Source: Paracoccus sp. N5
GTDB lineage: Bacteria > Pseudomonadota > Alphaproteobacteria > Rhodobacterales > Rhodobacteraceae
Direction of reading: 5' to 3'
NCBI RefSeq assembly: GCF_000371965.1
Contig: NZ_AQUO01000001.1
Location: forward strand, 1,372,001 to 1,436,000
Length of the DNA: 64,000 nucleotides
Positions 16,169 through 22,701 of this stretch are shown piece after piece; position 1 is the first letter of the stretch; every line of letters starts with the position of its first letter. The translations under genes were made by a program, and so were the position numbers. A model generated the notes under the pieces. The model did not search any database. It was not told the DNA's origin and saw only the letters and a program-made list of their open reading frames with translations.

Positions 16169-16342
16169 ATGGGTGTCCGTACCAAGTTCAGCCAAGCCGA
16201 CCTAGAGAAGGTGCTTCGCACGACCAGAGAGGCCGGCCTGCCGGTGACCGTAGTCAGGATAGGGCCGCAGGGGGAAATCGAAGTGCGCTGCGGCCCGCAG
16301 GAACCCGCAGACGAATTCGACGCGACGGATATGCGCCGATGA
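16169..16342 (+). CDS. Small conserved-type protein before integrase (57 residues)
   Basis: It starts with MGVRTKFSQADLEKVLRTT, then a strand pair (VTVVRIGPQGEIEVRC) and an acidic tail. Proteins of this form are common directly upstream of integrase in Rhodobacterales elements. The stop overlaps the integrase start (ATGA). The function is unknown; a small accessory of recombination is possible. Confidence 0.6.
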   Translation: MGVRTKFSQADLEKVLRTTREAGLPVTVVRIGPQGEIEVRCGPQEPADEFDATDMRR

Positions 16343-17346
16343 CCAAGAAGGAACTGCCGAAACACGTCTATCGCAAGAAGGGCGGCAAGGTCTATTTTCA
16401 GCGCCGCGGCTTCAAGACGGTCCGTTTCATCAGCGAACCGGGCACTTCGGAGTTCGCTGCGGAATATGCCCTGATCCTGCGCGGCCGCGCGCCGGTGCCC
16501 GAAGGGCGAACCCTGAAGGCATTGGCGATCAGTTACCAGCTCAGCGACCGCTTCACGGGCTTGGCGCCTAGAACGCGGCAGGATTATCTGCGCGTGCTGG
16601 ACTATGTGAAGGAGAAGCTGGGCCACCTGCCGGCCGACAGAATGCAGCGCAAGGACGTGATCCGGGCACAGCAGGCCAACAAGGACGCGGTGCGCTTCGC
16701 CAACTACATCGTCCAGGTGCTTCGCGTCATGTTCGAGCATGGGATCGATCAGGGCTGGCGTGACGACAATCCAGCCAAAGGCGTTCGCCTGCTGAAAAGC
16801 GGTCGGCCGCCCCGCTTGCCATGGCCGCCCGAGAAAATCACGGCGTTCCGTGAGGCTGCGCCCCTTGGGACCCGCGGCAGGTTGATCTTCGAGCTTCTGC
16901 TGGGCACCGGCCAGCGCATTGGTGATGTGCTCAAGATGCGGTGGAACGACCTCGAGGAAGGCGGGGTGAATGTCCGACAGGGCAAGACAGGAGCGGAGTT
17001 GTGGATACCGCTGACCAGCGGCTTGCGCGAGGCGCTGGGCGCGACGCCAAAGGCCGGACTGACCATCTGCGCGCAGCTGAACGGCAGCCCGACCAGCTAC
17101 GACGGTGCGCATGCCATGATCATGGCCATTCGAAAGGAAATCGGCGCCGAGGCCTTCGACATTCACGCCTTGCGCCACACCGCGGCGCATGAGCTGGCTG
17201 CGGCCGGCTGCTCGGGCGAACTGATCCAGGCGATCACGGGGCATACGAACCTGGGGATGGTGAAGCACTATACTGGTTCCGCTAGCCAGAAGCCCCGTGC
17301 TAAGGAGGCGCAGTCGCGCCGCGAACAGAACAGGTGCGAAACGTGA
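16339..17346 (+). CDS. int: Tyrosine recombinase/integrase of element 1
   Basis: A 335-residue phage-type integrase with a core-binding domain (about 60-145) and a catalytic domain with R193 (GTGQRIGDVLKMRW), H276/R279 (HALRH), H302 (ITGHTN) and Y311 (VKHYTG). All catalytic residues are present. It lies next to the right attachment site in the 5' half of selC, an unusual target half because most integrases use the 3' half of tRNA genes. The stop overlaps a GTG that opens the attachment-site-spanning frame. Confidence 0.93.
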   Translation: MTKKELPKHVYRKKGGKVYFQRRGFKTVRFISEPGTSEFAAEYALILRGRAPVPEGRTLKALAISYQLSDRFTGLAPRTRQDYLRVLDYVKEKLGHLPADRMQRKDVIRAQQANKDAVRFANYIVQVLRVMFEHGIDQGWRDDNPAKGVRLLKSGRPPRLPWPPEKITAFREAAPLGTRGRLIFELLLGTGQRIGDVLKMRWNDLEEGGVNVRQGKTGAELWIPLTSGLREALGATPKAGLTICAQLNGSPTSYDGAHAMIMAIRKEIGAEAFDIHALRHTAAHELAAAGCSGELIQAITGHTNLGMVKHYTGSASQKPRAKEAQSRREQNRCET

Positions 17347-17465
17347 AAGTTGAGAAGCTGTTGCGAACGGCCCAAATCGGGGGCACGGATGCAGCGAACA
17401 AACCATTGGAAACGATGGTGATGGAAGAGAAGCGTCCCCGGTGGGGCGGCCGGACTTCAAATCCG
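17343..17465 (+). CDS. 5' part of a possible attP-spanning gene
   Basis: A GTG overlapping the integrase TGA (GTGA) opens a frame of 41 codons that runs through the tRNA-Sec 5' half. In the integrated state it continues past the repeat into unrelated sequence. In a circular element it would join in frame to 7890-8072 and end overlapping the 8069 start. The same stretch must hold or transmit the promoter that now drives selC; no clear -35/-10 pair is seen. Confidence 0.3.
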
Positions 17466-17518
17466 GTTGGGGCAGTCAGCCTGTCCCGGGTGGGTTCGAC
17501 TCCCACTCTCTTCCGCCA
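17423..17518 (+). tRNA. selC: tRNA-Sec (anticodon TCA)
   Basis: Acceptor strands GGAAGAGA and TCTCTTCC give 8 base pairs, with a T stem of 5 (GTGGG/CCCAC, TTCGACT loop), the 8/5 form of bacterial tRNA-Sec. The D arm is long and G-rich. The anticodon stem is CCGGA/TCCGG with loop CTTCAAA and anticodon TCA at 17457-17459. A long variable arm (TTGGGGCAG...CTGTCCC) follows. CCA is encoded at 17516-17518. The 5' 43 bases duplicate 7847-7889, and the last bases are repeated at 24479-24495, so an element abuts each end. Confidence 0.97.
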
Positions 17519-17621
17519 AAATGCCCATTTAACTGGTTGTTATTGCTAAATTATATCCTGGCATCACAGCGGCGTCCCGCCAATGCATCCCCCACGCGGA
17601 ATTGGCCAGAATGACGGATTT

Positions 17622-17643
17622 GCCCCCGGCCGAAGCCAGGGGC
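17622..17643 (-). terminator. Possible terminator after the small-gene operon
   Basis: On the minus strand GCCCC-T-GGC and GCC-G-GGGGC arms enclose a TTCG tetraloop, 8 bases after the stop of the 17651 gene. No T-run follows, so termination is uncertain. It also separates this operon from selC, which is transcribed towards it. The bases 17519-17621 hold no gene. Confidence 0.4.
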
Positions 17644-17650
17644 GTTGGTA

Positions 17651-18004
17651 TCAAGCAACGAGCGCTCGGGCCTCGGCCCAGAAAGCATGATCGTCATTCG
17701 GCAATTCAAATGTCCCGTAGCTCGTCCACGCCAGCGCCTTGGCGATCATGTCGCGCGCATCCTCTGCGGGCGCTTCCATAATCCGATTGCTCAACTCATT
17801 CTGAGCGAACAGGTCGGCGTTAAACTGGCTCTCGGGCATCGTGCGGCCTTCTTCGCCGTTCAGTCGGGTTTCCTCGGCAACCCACTGTCGAAACATCCGC
17901 ATGACCGGCGTCTCAGCCAGGTCGACCACGCACAGCGCAGCAGCCGGCGCCGCACCCGCGACAACCGCCGCAGGCAGGGCTTTCAGAAGGGCACGGCGGT
18001 TCAT
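17651..18004 (-). CDS. Hypothetical protein with a Tat-like N-terminus
   Basis: A 117-residue protein beginning MNRRALLKALPAAVV, a twin-arginine-like start followed by an alanine-rich hydrophobic stretch, then a helical acidic body. The N-terminus resembles 14805-15155 in element 1. It is the last gene of a four-gene operon with four-base overlaps. No function is recognised. Confidence 0.55.
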   Translation of the reverse strand: MNRRALLKALPAAVVAGAAPAAALCVVDLAETPVMRMFRQWVAEETRLNGEEGRTMPESQFNADLFAQNELSNRIMEAPAEDARDMIAKALAWTSYGTFELPNDDHAFWAEARALVA

Positions 18005-18225
18005 TGTCCGGCCTCCTTGCGCTGGATCTGATACTCGGCCTCAAGCAGCTCCTGCGCCTTCTTGACGCGATCCGCGACCACTTGGATCAGGTTGATGATG
18101 CCCGAGGCGATGGGCGCGTCGTCTTGCGTCAGGTGGTCGAGGGCCACTTCATCAAGGACGCACAGCAGCGCCCCGATGGTATGAAGCTCGGCTTCGGTTT
18201 CGCTATGCGCTTTGAAATAGCTCAT
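18001..18225 (-). CDS. Small hypothetical protein
   Basis: A 74-residue helical protein (LHTIGALLCVLDEVALDHL, then ASGIINLIQVVADRVKKAQELLEAEYQ). Its stop overlaps the next start (ATGA). It resembles small helical prophage proteins of unknown role and is weakly similar in layout to its upstream neighbour. Confidence 0.55.
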   Translation of the reverse strand: MSYFKAHSETEAELHTIGALLCVLDEVALDHLTQDDAPIASGIINLIQVVADRVKKAQELLEAEYQIQRKEAGQ

Positions 18226-18425
18226 GCCTCGCCCTCCTTCGGCAGGTTGATGCTGTCGAGATTGTTGTTCACCTCAAGCGCCATTTCCTTGGCGAGTTGC
18301 ACCAGGGTCGGCTGAGCGTTCGGGACCACGCCATCGAGCGCGCAGGCTTCCAGAAGTTCCAGCAGATCGCACAGCCGCCCCATGATGGTCTGCTGGTCTT
18401 GGATATGTCGGGTAAGCGCGCTCAT
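18222..18425 (-). CDS. Small hypothetical protein
   Basis: A 67-residue helical protein (IMGRLCDLLELLEACALDG, then LVQLAKEMALEVNNNLDSI). It is coupled to both neighbours by four-base overlaps; its start is within the fifth copy of the 18-base coupling cassette (18422-18439). No family is recognised. Confidence 0.55.
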   Translation of the reverse strand: MSALTRHIQDQQTIMGRLCDLLELLEACALDGVVPNAQPTLVQLAKEMALEVNNNLDSINLPKEGEA

Positions 18426-18643
18426 GCCGCACCCCCGATCAGGCTGACGGTGTAGCGCTTCGCGGCGCGAAGGTAGCGGCGCAGTTCCTTTTCCCGCTGG
18501 GTGTAATCACCGCTGTCCTTGTGGCTCACGTCGAGCGCCAGCGACAGGCTGTCGTCCAATTCGTAGAGGTCCGCGAGCGACATGCTGGGGGCCGGGACGG
18601 CGGGCGCCCCAACCATACGCGGTTCATTCGGTTGGATGTTCAT
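18422..18643 (-). CDS. Small hypothetical protein ending in IGGAA
   Basis: A 73-residue protein from the ATG at 18643 (a GTG at 18655 is possible). A proline-rich start is followed by helices (SLADLYELDDSLSLALDVS, REKELRRYLRAAKRY). It ends LIGGAA because the coupling cassette overlaps its 3' end, as in element 1. No function is recognised. Confidence 0.5.
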   Translation of the reverse strand: MNIQPNEPRMVGAPAVPAPSMSLADLYELDDSLSLALDVSHKDSGDYTQREKELRRYLRAAKRYTVSLIGGAA

Positions 18644-18676
18644 TTCAGTTCTCACAGTTCTGGCTTTCCACAGCCG

Positions 18677-18919
18677 TCACTGGTTGCGGACCAGCGGCCG
18701 GGGGTTGGAAACCTGCTGTGAGACAGGTCGGACGACTTTAAGGTTTCCCTCTGGACATAGCATCCGCCCCCGGCCTATAAAGGTCGGGACGCAGATGCCC
18801 GCCAAGGCATCCGTCATTTCGACCGCGAGCTTCCGCGCCAACGGATGCTCAACCTGCCAAGGTATGCGGTCTATCACAGTCAGGGTTTCCACACCCACTG
18901 ACCACGCTACACCCGACAT
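18677..18919 (-). CDS. Possible small protein upstream of the small-gene operon
   Basis: An 80-codon frame on the same strand as the operon, ending about 35 bases before the 18643 start. No clear ribosome site or domain is seen. Otherwise the stretch 18656-19043 holds only the inverted repeat at 18994-19041. Confidence 0.3.
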   Translation of the reverse strand: MSGVAWSVGVETLTVIDRIPWQVEHPLARKLAVEMTDALAGICVPTFIGRGRMLCPEGNLKVVRPVSQQVSNPRPLVRNQ

Positions 18920-18993
18920 GCCGAAAAGGTCAAGCCTGCCCCTCGGGGCGGTGGCATGCGTTTGTGCCGCATCGGTCGTTTCTCGACGCGGGC

Positions 18994-19041
18994 GTAACCT
19001 CTCTGCGCGCAGTTCAGCGCGCTACATTGGAATGAGGTTAC
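18994..19041. promoter_or_regulatory. Inverted repeat upstream of the 19044 gene
   Basis: GTAACCTC (18994-19001) and GAGGTTAC (19034-19041) are perfect inverted copies around a second GCGCGC/GCGCGC pair. The right arm contains the ribosome site of the following gene, so the structure could hide it in RNA or serve as an operator. Confidence 0.4.
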
Positions 19042-19043
19042 AC

Positions 19044-19217
19044 ATGACCATCCAAAAGAAATTGCGTGTGCCCAGCGGAGTGCAGATCTGGGTCAACGAC
19101 GGGCATTTGGCACCGGATTGGGTTGCTGAGGCTGTCCAAGAGGAACGGGCGTGCAACGGCTCACTGCTCCTGCGAACGCAACTAGGCGTTGCCCGGGTTC
19201 ACAGAGGCATGTCGTGA
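19044..19217 (+). CDS. Small hypothetical protein (57 residues)
   Basis: An ATG preceded by GAGG at good spacing opens a frame encoding QKKLRVPSGVQIWVNDGHL and a helix. It is the only convincing rightward gene of element 2. After its TGA the same frame stays open for about 75 codons into the IS3 end (19218-19426), with an ordinary-looking sequence (CLSCRSPEDLDEFLRGL), so that stretch may be the remnant of a following gene cut by the insertion. Confidence 0.45.
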   Translation: MTIQKKLRVPSGVQIWVNDGHLAPDWVAEAVQEERACNGSLLLRTQLGVARVHRGMS

Positions 19218-19446
19218 TCAGATGACGACTGCCTTTCCTGCCGAAGCCCCGAGGACCTGGACGAGTTCCTTCGCGGCCTGACGCAAGAAGCGGCGCCGGT
19301 CATTGCGGCCATCGGCCCTGGTAAATCGGCGGCCTATGGGTCTCGCAGCAAGCTCAAGCGCCGGAACCGCCAAAGGAGAGACGCGGAAAGTGGCGTATCG
19401 CGAACCCTGAGCTACTCCCCATCTCTTGGACAGTTTCCGGGATGAT

Positions 19447-20337
19447 TTAAGCTACTCTCTGCCCCTGCTGATCGGTTTCGATCTGGTTGAAGTAGACCAC
19501 GGCGGGCGGCTGTCCGCCATGGGCGGCGTGGGGCCGCTGGTGGTTGTAGAAGGTGATCCATCGGCCAACGCCCGCCTTCGCCTGCGAGCCGGTCTCCCAG
19601 GCGTGCAGATAGACGCACTCATACTTCAGGGACCGCCAAAGGCGCTCGATGAAGATGTTGTCGAGACACCGGCCCTTGCCGTCCATCGAGATCCGGGTGC
19701 CGATCCGTTTCAGCCGGTCGGTCCAGGCGAAGGACGTGAACTGCGAGCCCTGATCGGTGTTCATGATCTCGGGCGGGCCGAAGCGGTGGACCGCCTCGTT
19801 CAGCGCCTCGACGCAGAAGTCGGCTTCGAGCGTGTTCGAGATGCGCCAGGCCAGCACCTTGCGGGTGAACCAGTCCATGATGGCGACCAGGTAGAGGAAG
19901 CCTCGTCGCATCGGCAGATAGGTGATGTCGGCACACCAGGCATGGTTGTGCCGATCGACCCGCAGGCCACCCAGCAGATAGGGGTAGGTCTTGTGCCCCT
20001 TCGCAGGCTTGCTGGTGTTGGGCTTCTGGTAGATCGGCATCAGACGCATGAGCCGCATCAGCCGCCGGATGCGCTTCATGTTCACTGGGTGCCCTTCGTT
20101 CTGCAGGTGCCAGGTCATCTGCTGGACGCCGTAGAAGGGGGTTTCCAGGAACTGACGGTCGATCAGCCGCATGAGCGCCAGGTTCATCTCGGTCTCGCCC
20201 TGCGGTGCGTAGTAGAACGACGACCGCGAGATCGACAGCAGACGGCATTGCGCCCCGACCGACAGCGTGGGGTGAGAGCGTTCGATCATCCCGCGCCTCA
20301 CCTGCCGGTCCAGGGCTTGAGCTTTCGTGACAAAAAA
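19447..20337 (-). CDS. IS3-family transposase OrfB (DDE catalytic part)
   Basis: About 297 codons in the -1 frame relative to OrfA. It has the HTH_21-like start (RSSFYYAPQGE), then the rve integrase core with D in WCADITYLP, D in NTDQGSQFTS and E in DNIFIERLWRSLKYE. It is probably made as an OrfAB fusion by slipping at the T-run TTTTTTG (minus strand of 20331-20338). Confidence 0.9.
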   Translation of the reverse strand, partial: FFVTKAQALDRQVRRGMIERSHPTLSVGAQCRLLSISRSSFYYAPQGETEMNLALMRLIDRQFLETPFYGVQQMTWHLQNEGHPVNMKRIRRLMRLMRLMPIYQKPNTSKPAKGHKTYPYLLGGLRVDRHNHAWCADITYLPMRRGFLYLVAIMDWFTRKVLAWRISNTLEADFCVEALNEAVHRFGPPEIMNTDQGSQFTSFAWTDRLKRIGTRISMDGKGRCLDNIFIERLWRSLKYECVYLHAWETGSQAKAGVGRWITFYNHQRPHAAHGGQPPAVVYFNQIETDQQGQRVA

Positions 20338-20591
20338 TCGTTGGCGACGGCCAGCTCTCCGATCTTGGCGTGCAGCGATCGCACCGTCTCCTCGTCGACC
20401 TCGGCCTTCTTCTTCCTGCCGCGTTCGAAGATGTCCGATGCCCCCTCGAGCAGCGCCTTCTTCCACTGGTGGATCATCGTCGGATGCACGCCGTATTCCG
20501 CGGCCAGCTCCGACACGGTGCGCTCGCCCTTCACGGCTTCCAGCGCCACGCGAGCCTTGAAGCCCGCGTCATGGTTCCTGCGTTTCGACAT
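20298..20591 (-). CDS. IS3-family transposase OrfA (helix-turn-helix)
   Basis: A 97-residue protein with the IS3 OrfA HTH (FKARVALEAVKGERTVSELAAEYGVHP) and a leucine-zipper-like end. It overlaps OrfB and carries the slippery T-run near its 3' end. Confidence 0.9.
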   Translation of the reverse strand: MSKRRNHDAGFKARVALEAVKGERTVSELAAEYGVHPTMIHQWKKALLEGASDIFERGRKKKAEVDEETVRSLHAKIGELAVANDFLSRKLKPWTGR

Positions 20592-20638
20592 CGTCTGTTC
20601 TCCTCGTTCTTGGAGACCAGCAGACGGAAGATCAGAGC

Positions 20639-20944
20639 TTACGTCACTGTCCGATTTTCGGGGAGGTGCTCACCCTGCACGATGCCGTGCGGGATGCCGT
20701 ATTCGTCCAGCGTGCGACTGGTTTGCTTCACCAGCTCGACTCGGTCCACGAGGAACAGCGCATAGCTGCCCTTCTCGTGCGCCTGGCGCAGCAGGTGTGC
20801 CGCCATGACCGTTTTTCCCGCTCCGGTGCCGGCACAAAGGATCTGCCGCTTGGTGCCAATGCGGATGCCCTGCCGCAGGGCTTCAACGGCATCCTCCTGG
20901 TAGTCGCGAAGGTTGATGATCTTTGCCGGCGTGAAATTCAGCAT
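20639..20944 (-). pseudogene. Truncated DEAD/DEAH-type helicase
   Basis: About 97 residues of a superfamily II helicase: an RDYQEDAVEAL Q-like motif, Walker A (CAGTGAGKTVMAAHLL) and motif Ia region. The genuine sequence ends near 20654 at the IS3 end; the last codons are IS sequence. The remaining two thirds are absent from the other side of the IS. The ATG overlaps the end of the preceding small gene. Confidence 0.8.
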
Positions 20945-21192
20945 CCCATGACCTCGGCATATGCGGCGGCTTCCGCATCTTCACGGGACTGGCCGCCGTC
21001 GAACTCTCGGATCGCCGCGCGCTCGGCCCACTCGTCAAACTCGGGCTATATCTCGCGCAGCAGGTTGTCTTTGCGCTCGCGCACCCACGCCAAAGCCTCG
21101 GGCTGGAGACGCCCCGGGCGAATGGTGATGCTCCACCTGTCGCGGATCACTTCGCCGCCATTGGCCCGGATGCGGTCGAGGATCGTGGTCAC
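20938..21192 (-). pseudogene. Small phage gene interrupted by an amber codon
   Basis: A GTG at 21192 overlaps the stop of the preceding frame. The frame reads TTILDRIRANGGEV...RKDNLLREI, then TAG at 21046-21048, then stays open as PEFDEWAERAAIREFDGG and so on to a TGA at 20938 that overlaps the helicase start. The EWAERAAI-EFDGG pattern is typical of small proteins in Rhodobacterales prophages. Continuity across the TAG suggests one 84-codon gene with a nonsense mutation. Confidence 0.65.
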
Positions 21193-22195
21193 AGCTTCAC
21201 CACGCCCATCTGTTCCAGTTCCTCGACGCGCTTCTTGAACGCGTAGACCTGCTTCATGGCGCGACCCTGTTCCTCTGTCGCGCGCCATTTCGCGTTCTCG
21301 GCAGTCTTGACGCTAGCGGTCAGGCGCCTGATCACCTCGTCCTTGTCGTCGGCGGTGAGGTCGGACAGCTGCGATTTCAGTCCGTCGCGCTCGGCTTTCA
21401 GATCCTTGATTTGGGCTTTCAGGTCGGCCAGATCGGCGTGCAGACCGAGATATTCGTCTTCCTGCGCCTCGGGGGTCAGGCTGCGGAACAGCTTGCGCAG
21501 CTTGGCGACTTCCGGGCTGTCTACGGGCTCTATAGTCTCGGTGGTGGGGGGCATCGAGGGCTCGCCCTCTGCCGCTGCCTCAGGCTTCAGCTTCGGCTTC
21601 GCCGGCGCCGCCAGATCGGCCTGTACCTTGGCAACCTGCTCGGCCGGTTCCAGCTTCTTGATCTGGTCCAGGTAGACGCCGGTATCGAGGCGGGTTCCGC
21701 GCAGGAGGTCGCGCGCTTCCTGGCAAACCCCGTCGGCCCGAGACACGGCGCGGTTGATGGTGCGCTTGTCTACCCCGGTAGCGTTGGCCGTCTCTGAGGC
21801 AAACTCGGTCTGCCTATGACCGCGCCCATTATCTCTTTTACTTTCAATCGGGGCAACTTGTCCCGATTGACGGCCTCCCAAAGCTCTTTTCGCTTGGCGA
21901 GATGCTCGGAGAACTGTGTCGGGGTCAGTTCCGACCGCATCAAGTTCTCGTCAATCTCCCAGATCTGTCGGTCGATATCGTCGCCCTTCATGAAGAAGGC
22001 ATCAACGGTCTCCCAGCCCAGATGCTTGGCGGCGGCCAGTCGGTGAGCGCCCGCCACAAGCTGGAAGGCGTCGTCGGGCTTGGCCCAGACTGTGATCGGG
22101 GTTTGCAGGCCGATTTGCTCGATGCTGGCAAGCAAGGTCATCACCTTGGATGTCTTCACCGCGCGCAGGCGGGGAGGAACATTGACATGATCAAT
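21189..22195 (-). pseudogene. ParB-like protein gene, frameshifted
   Basis: The first part (to about 21880) encodes a ParB/sulfiredoxin-like nuclease domain: VPPRLRAV, SIEQIGLQTPITVW, LVAGAHRLAAAKHLGW and a DENLMRSELTPTQFSEHL box. The frame then runs out at 21770. The matching continuation (GGRQSGQVAPIESKRDN, GVDKRTINRAVSRA, then a coiled coil) is in another frame ending at 21189, so a base appears to be lost near 21870-21885. The conserved VPPRLRAV lies upstream of the first GTG (22159). A GGAG-spaced ATT at 22195 is the best available start, or an ATG was lost. Confidence 0.7.
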
Positions 22196-22249
22196 AAAAT
22201 GCGCTCCATGCGCATACGCGACTCTCCGATAGGCATCAGGGTCGCGGGA

Positions 22250-22435
22250 TCAGTAGGTGGGCTGGGGGCGGCTGGCGAGCCAAGCGCTGATGTCGCTCTC
22301 GCGCCACGCCACTGCCTTGCCGGTAATCTTGATTGGGCGGGGGAACTCGCCCCGCTTCATCATATCATAGATCGAGCTGCGGCTGAGCGCGGTCATTTTC
22401 TCAGCCGCTGGCCGGCGATACACAGCGTCTGCCAT
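22250..22435 (-). CDS. alpA: AlpA-family DNA-binding regulator
   Basis: A 61-residue protein with the AlpA/excisionase-type helix-turn-helix (EKMTALSRSSIYDMMKRGEFPRPIKITGKAVAWRESDISAWL). The ATG at 22435 has a GAGGGTG ribosome site; 22465 is an upstream alternative. AlpA proteins activate integrase or act in excision, fitting its place in an integrative element. Confidence 0.85.
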   Translation of the reverse strand: MADAVYRRPAAEKMTALSRSSIYDMMKRGEFPRPIKITGKAVAWRESDISAWLASRPQPTY

Positions 22436-22506
22436 GGCGGCACCCTCATGTTGAATATGGAACATGGGGGCAGAATGGCCGGCGGAATTCGTGAAACAAA
22501 CCTGTT

Positions 22507-22701
22507 TCAGTTACGAATAGAACGTCGCGGCTTTGGTCCGGATCGCTTTATTTCTGGCTTCATCTTGGCGGCCTCCTTCCAAATGGCACGCCAAGGATCA
22601 ATGGGTAAAGTGGGGCAAAGGAGGCTCTTTATATCGTCGCGGCGCATACCTTGATCCGAAAGCTCAATAATTTTAGATATGAGACTCCTCTCGGGAAGCA
22701 A
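22507..22701 (-). CDS. Small hypothetical protein
   Basis: A 64-residue basic protein (ISKIIELSDQGMRRDDIKSLL, then a basic tail). A short helix-turn-helix is possible. It has no recognised family and lies upstream of the AlpA-like gene on the same strand. Confidence 0.45.
   Translation of the reverse strand: MLPERSLISKIIELSDQGMRRDDIKSLLCPTLPIDPWRAIWKEAAKMKPEIKRSGPKPRRSIRN

Larger units (their letters stand above)
7847..17465 (+). mobile_element. Element 1: prophage-like or satellite element integrated in selC
   Basis: About 9.6 kb bounded by 43-base direct repeats of the tRNA-Sec 5' half, with a tyrosine integrase next to the right repeat. The contents are phage-like. A rightward block holds a replication-type HTH gene, a capsid-like gene and a minor-tail-like gene (8069-12502). 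A leftward block holds BrnA, BrnT, a hypothetical gene and an Arc-type regulator (12958-14275). A rightward early operon ends in int (14355-17346). No terminase, portal or lysis gene was recognised. Most genes overlap by four bases. It could be a satellite, a deleted prophage or an integrative plasmid-phage. Confidence 0.85.
19427..20653 (-). mobile_element. IS3-family insertion sequence
   Basis: About 1.23 kb with ends related as inverted repeats (TGGACAGT at 19427 and CGGACAGT on the minus strand at 20653). Two overlapping frames encode OrfA and OrfB. No target duplication is visible, and the helicase cut at the right side does not continue at the left side, which points to an adjacent deletion. 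Confidence 0.85.

Noticed and set aside
17334..17549. A 71-codon frame through the whole tRNA-Sec gene
   Set aside because: The segment is a clear tRNA gene; only the part before the repeat is kept, as half of a possible circle-specific frame.
19044..19426. In-frame TGA at 19215-19217 as a selenocysteine codon, because the frame stays open after it and the locus has selA, selB and selC
   Set aside because: No SECIS-like hairpin is seen just after the TGA, the neighbouring residues do not resemble a redox motif, and the downstream frame runs into the IS3 end. A normal stop followed by a gene remnant is simpler.
19420..20660. Target-site duplication of the IS3-family element
   Set aside because: Bases flanking the two ends do not match, so no duplication is claimed.
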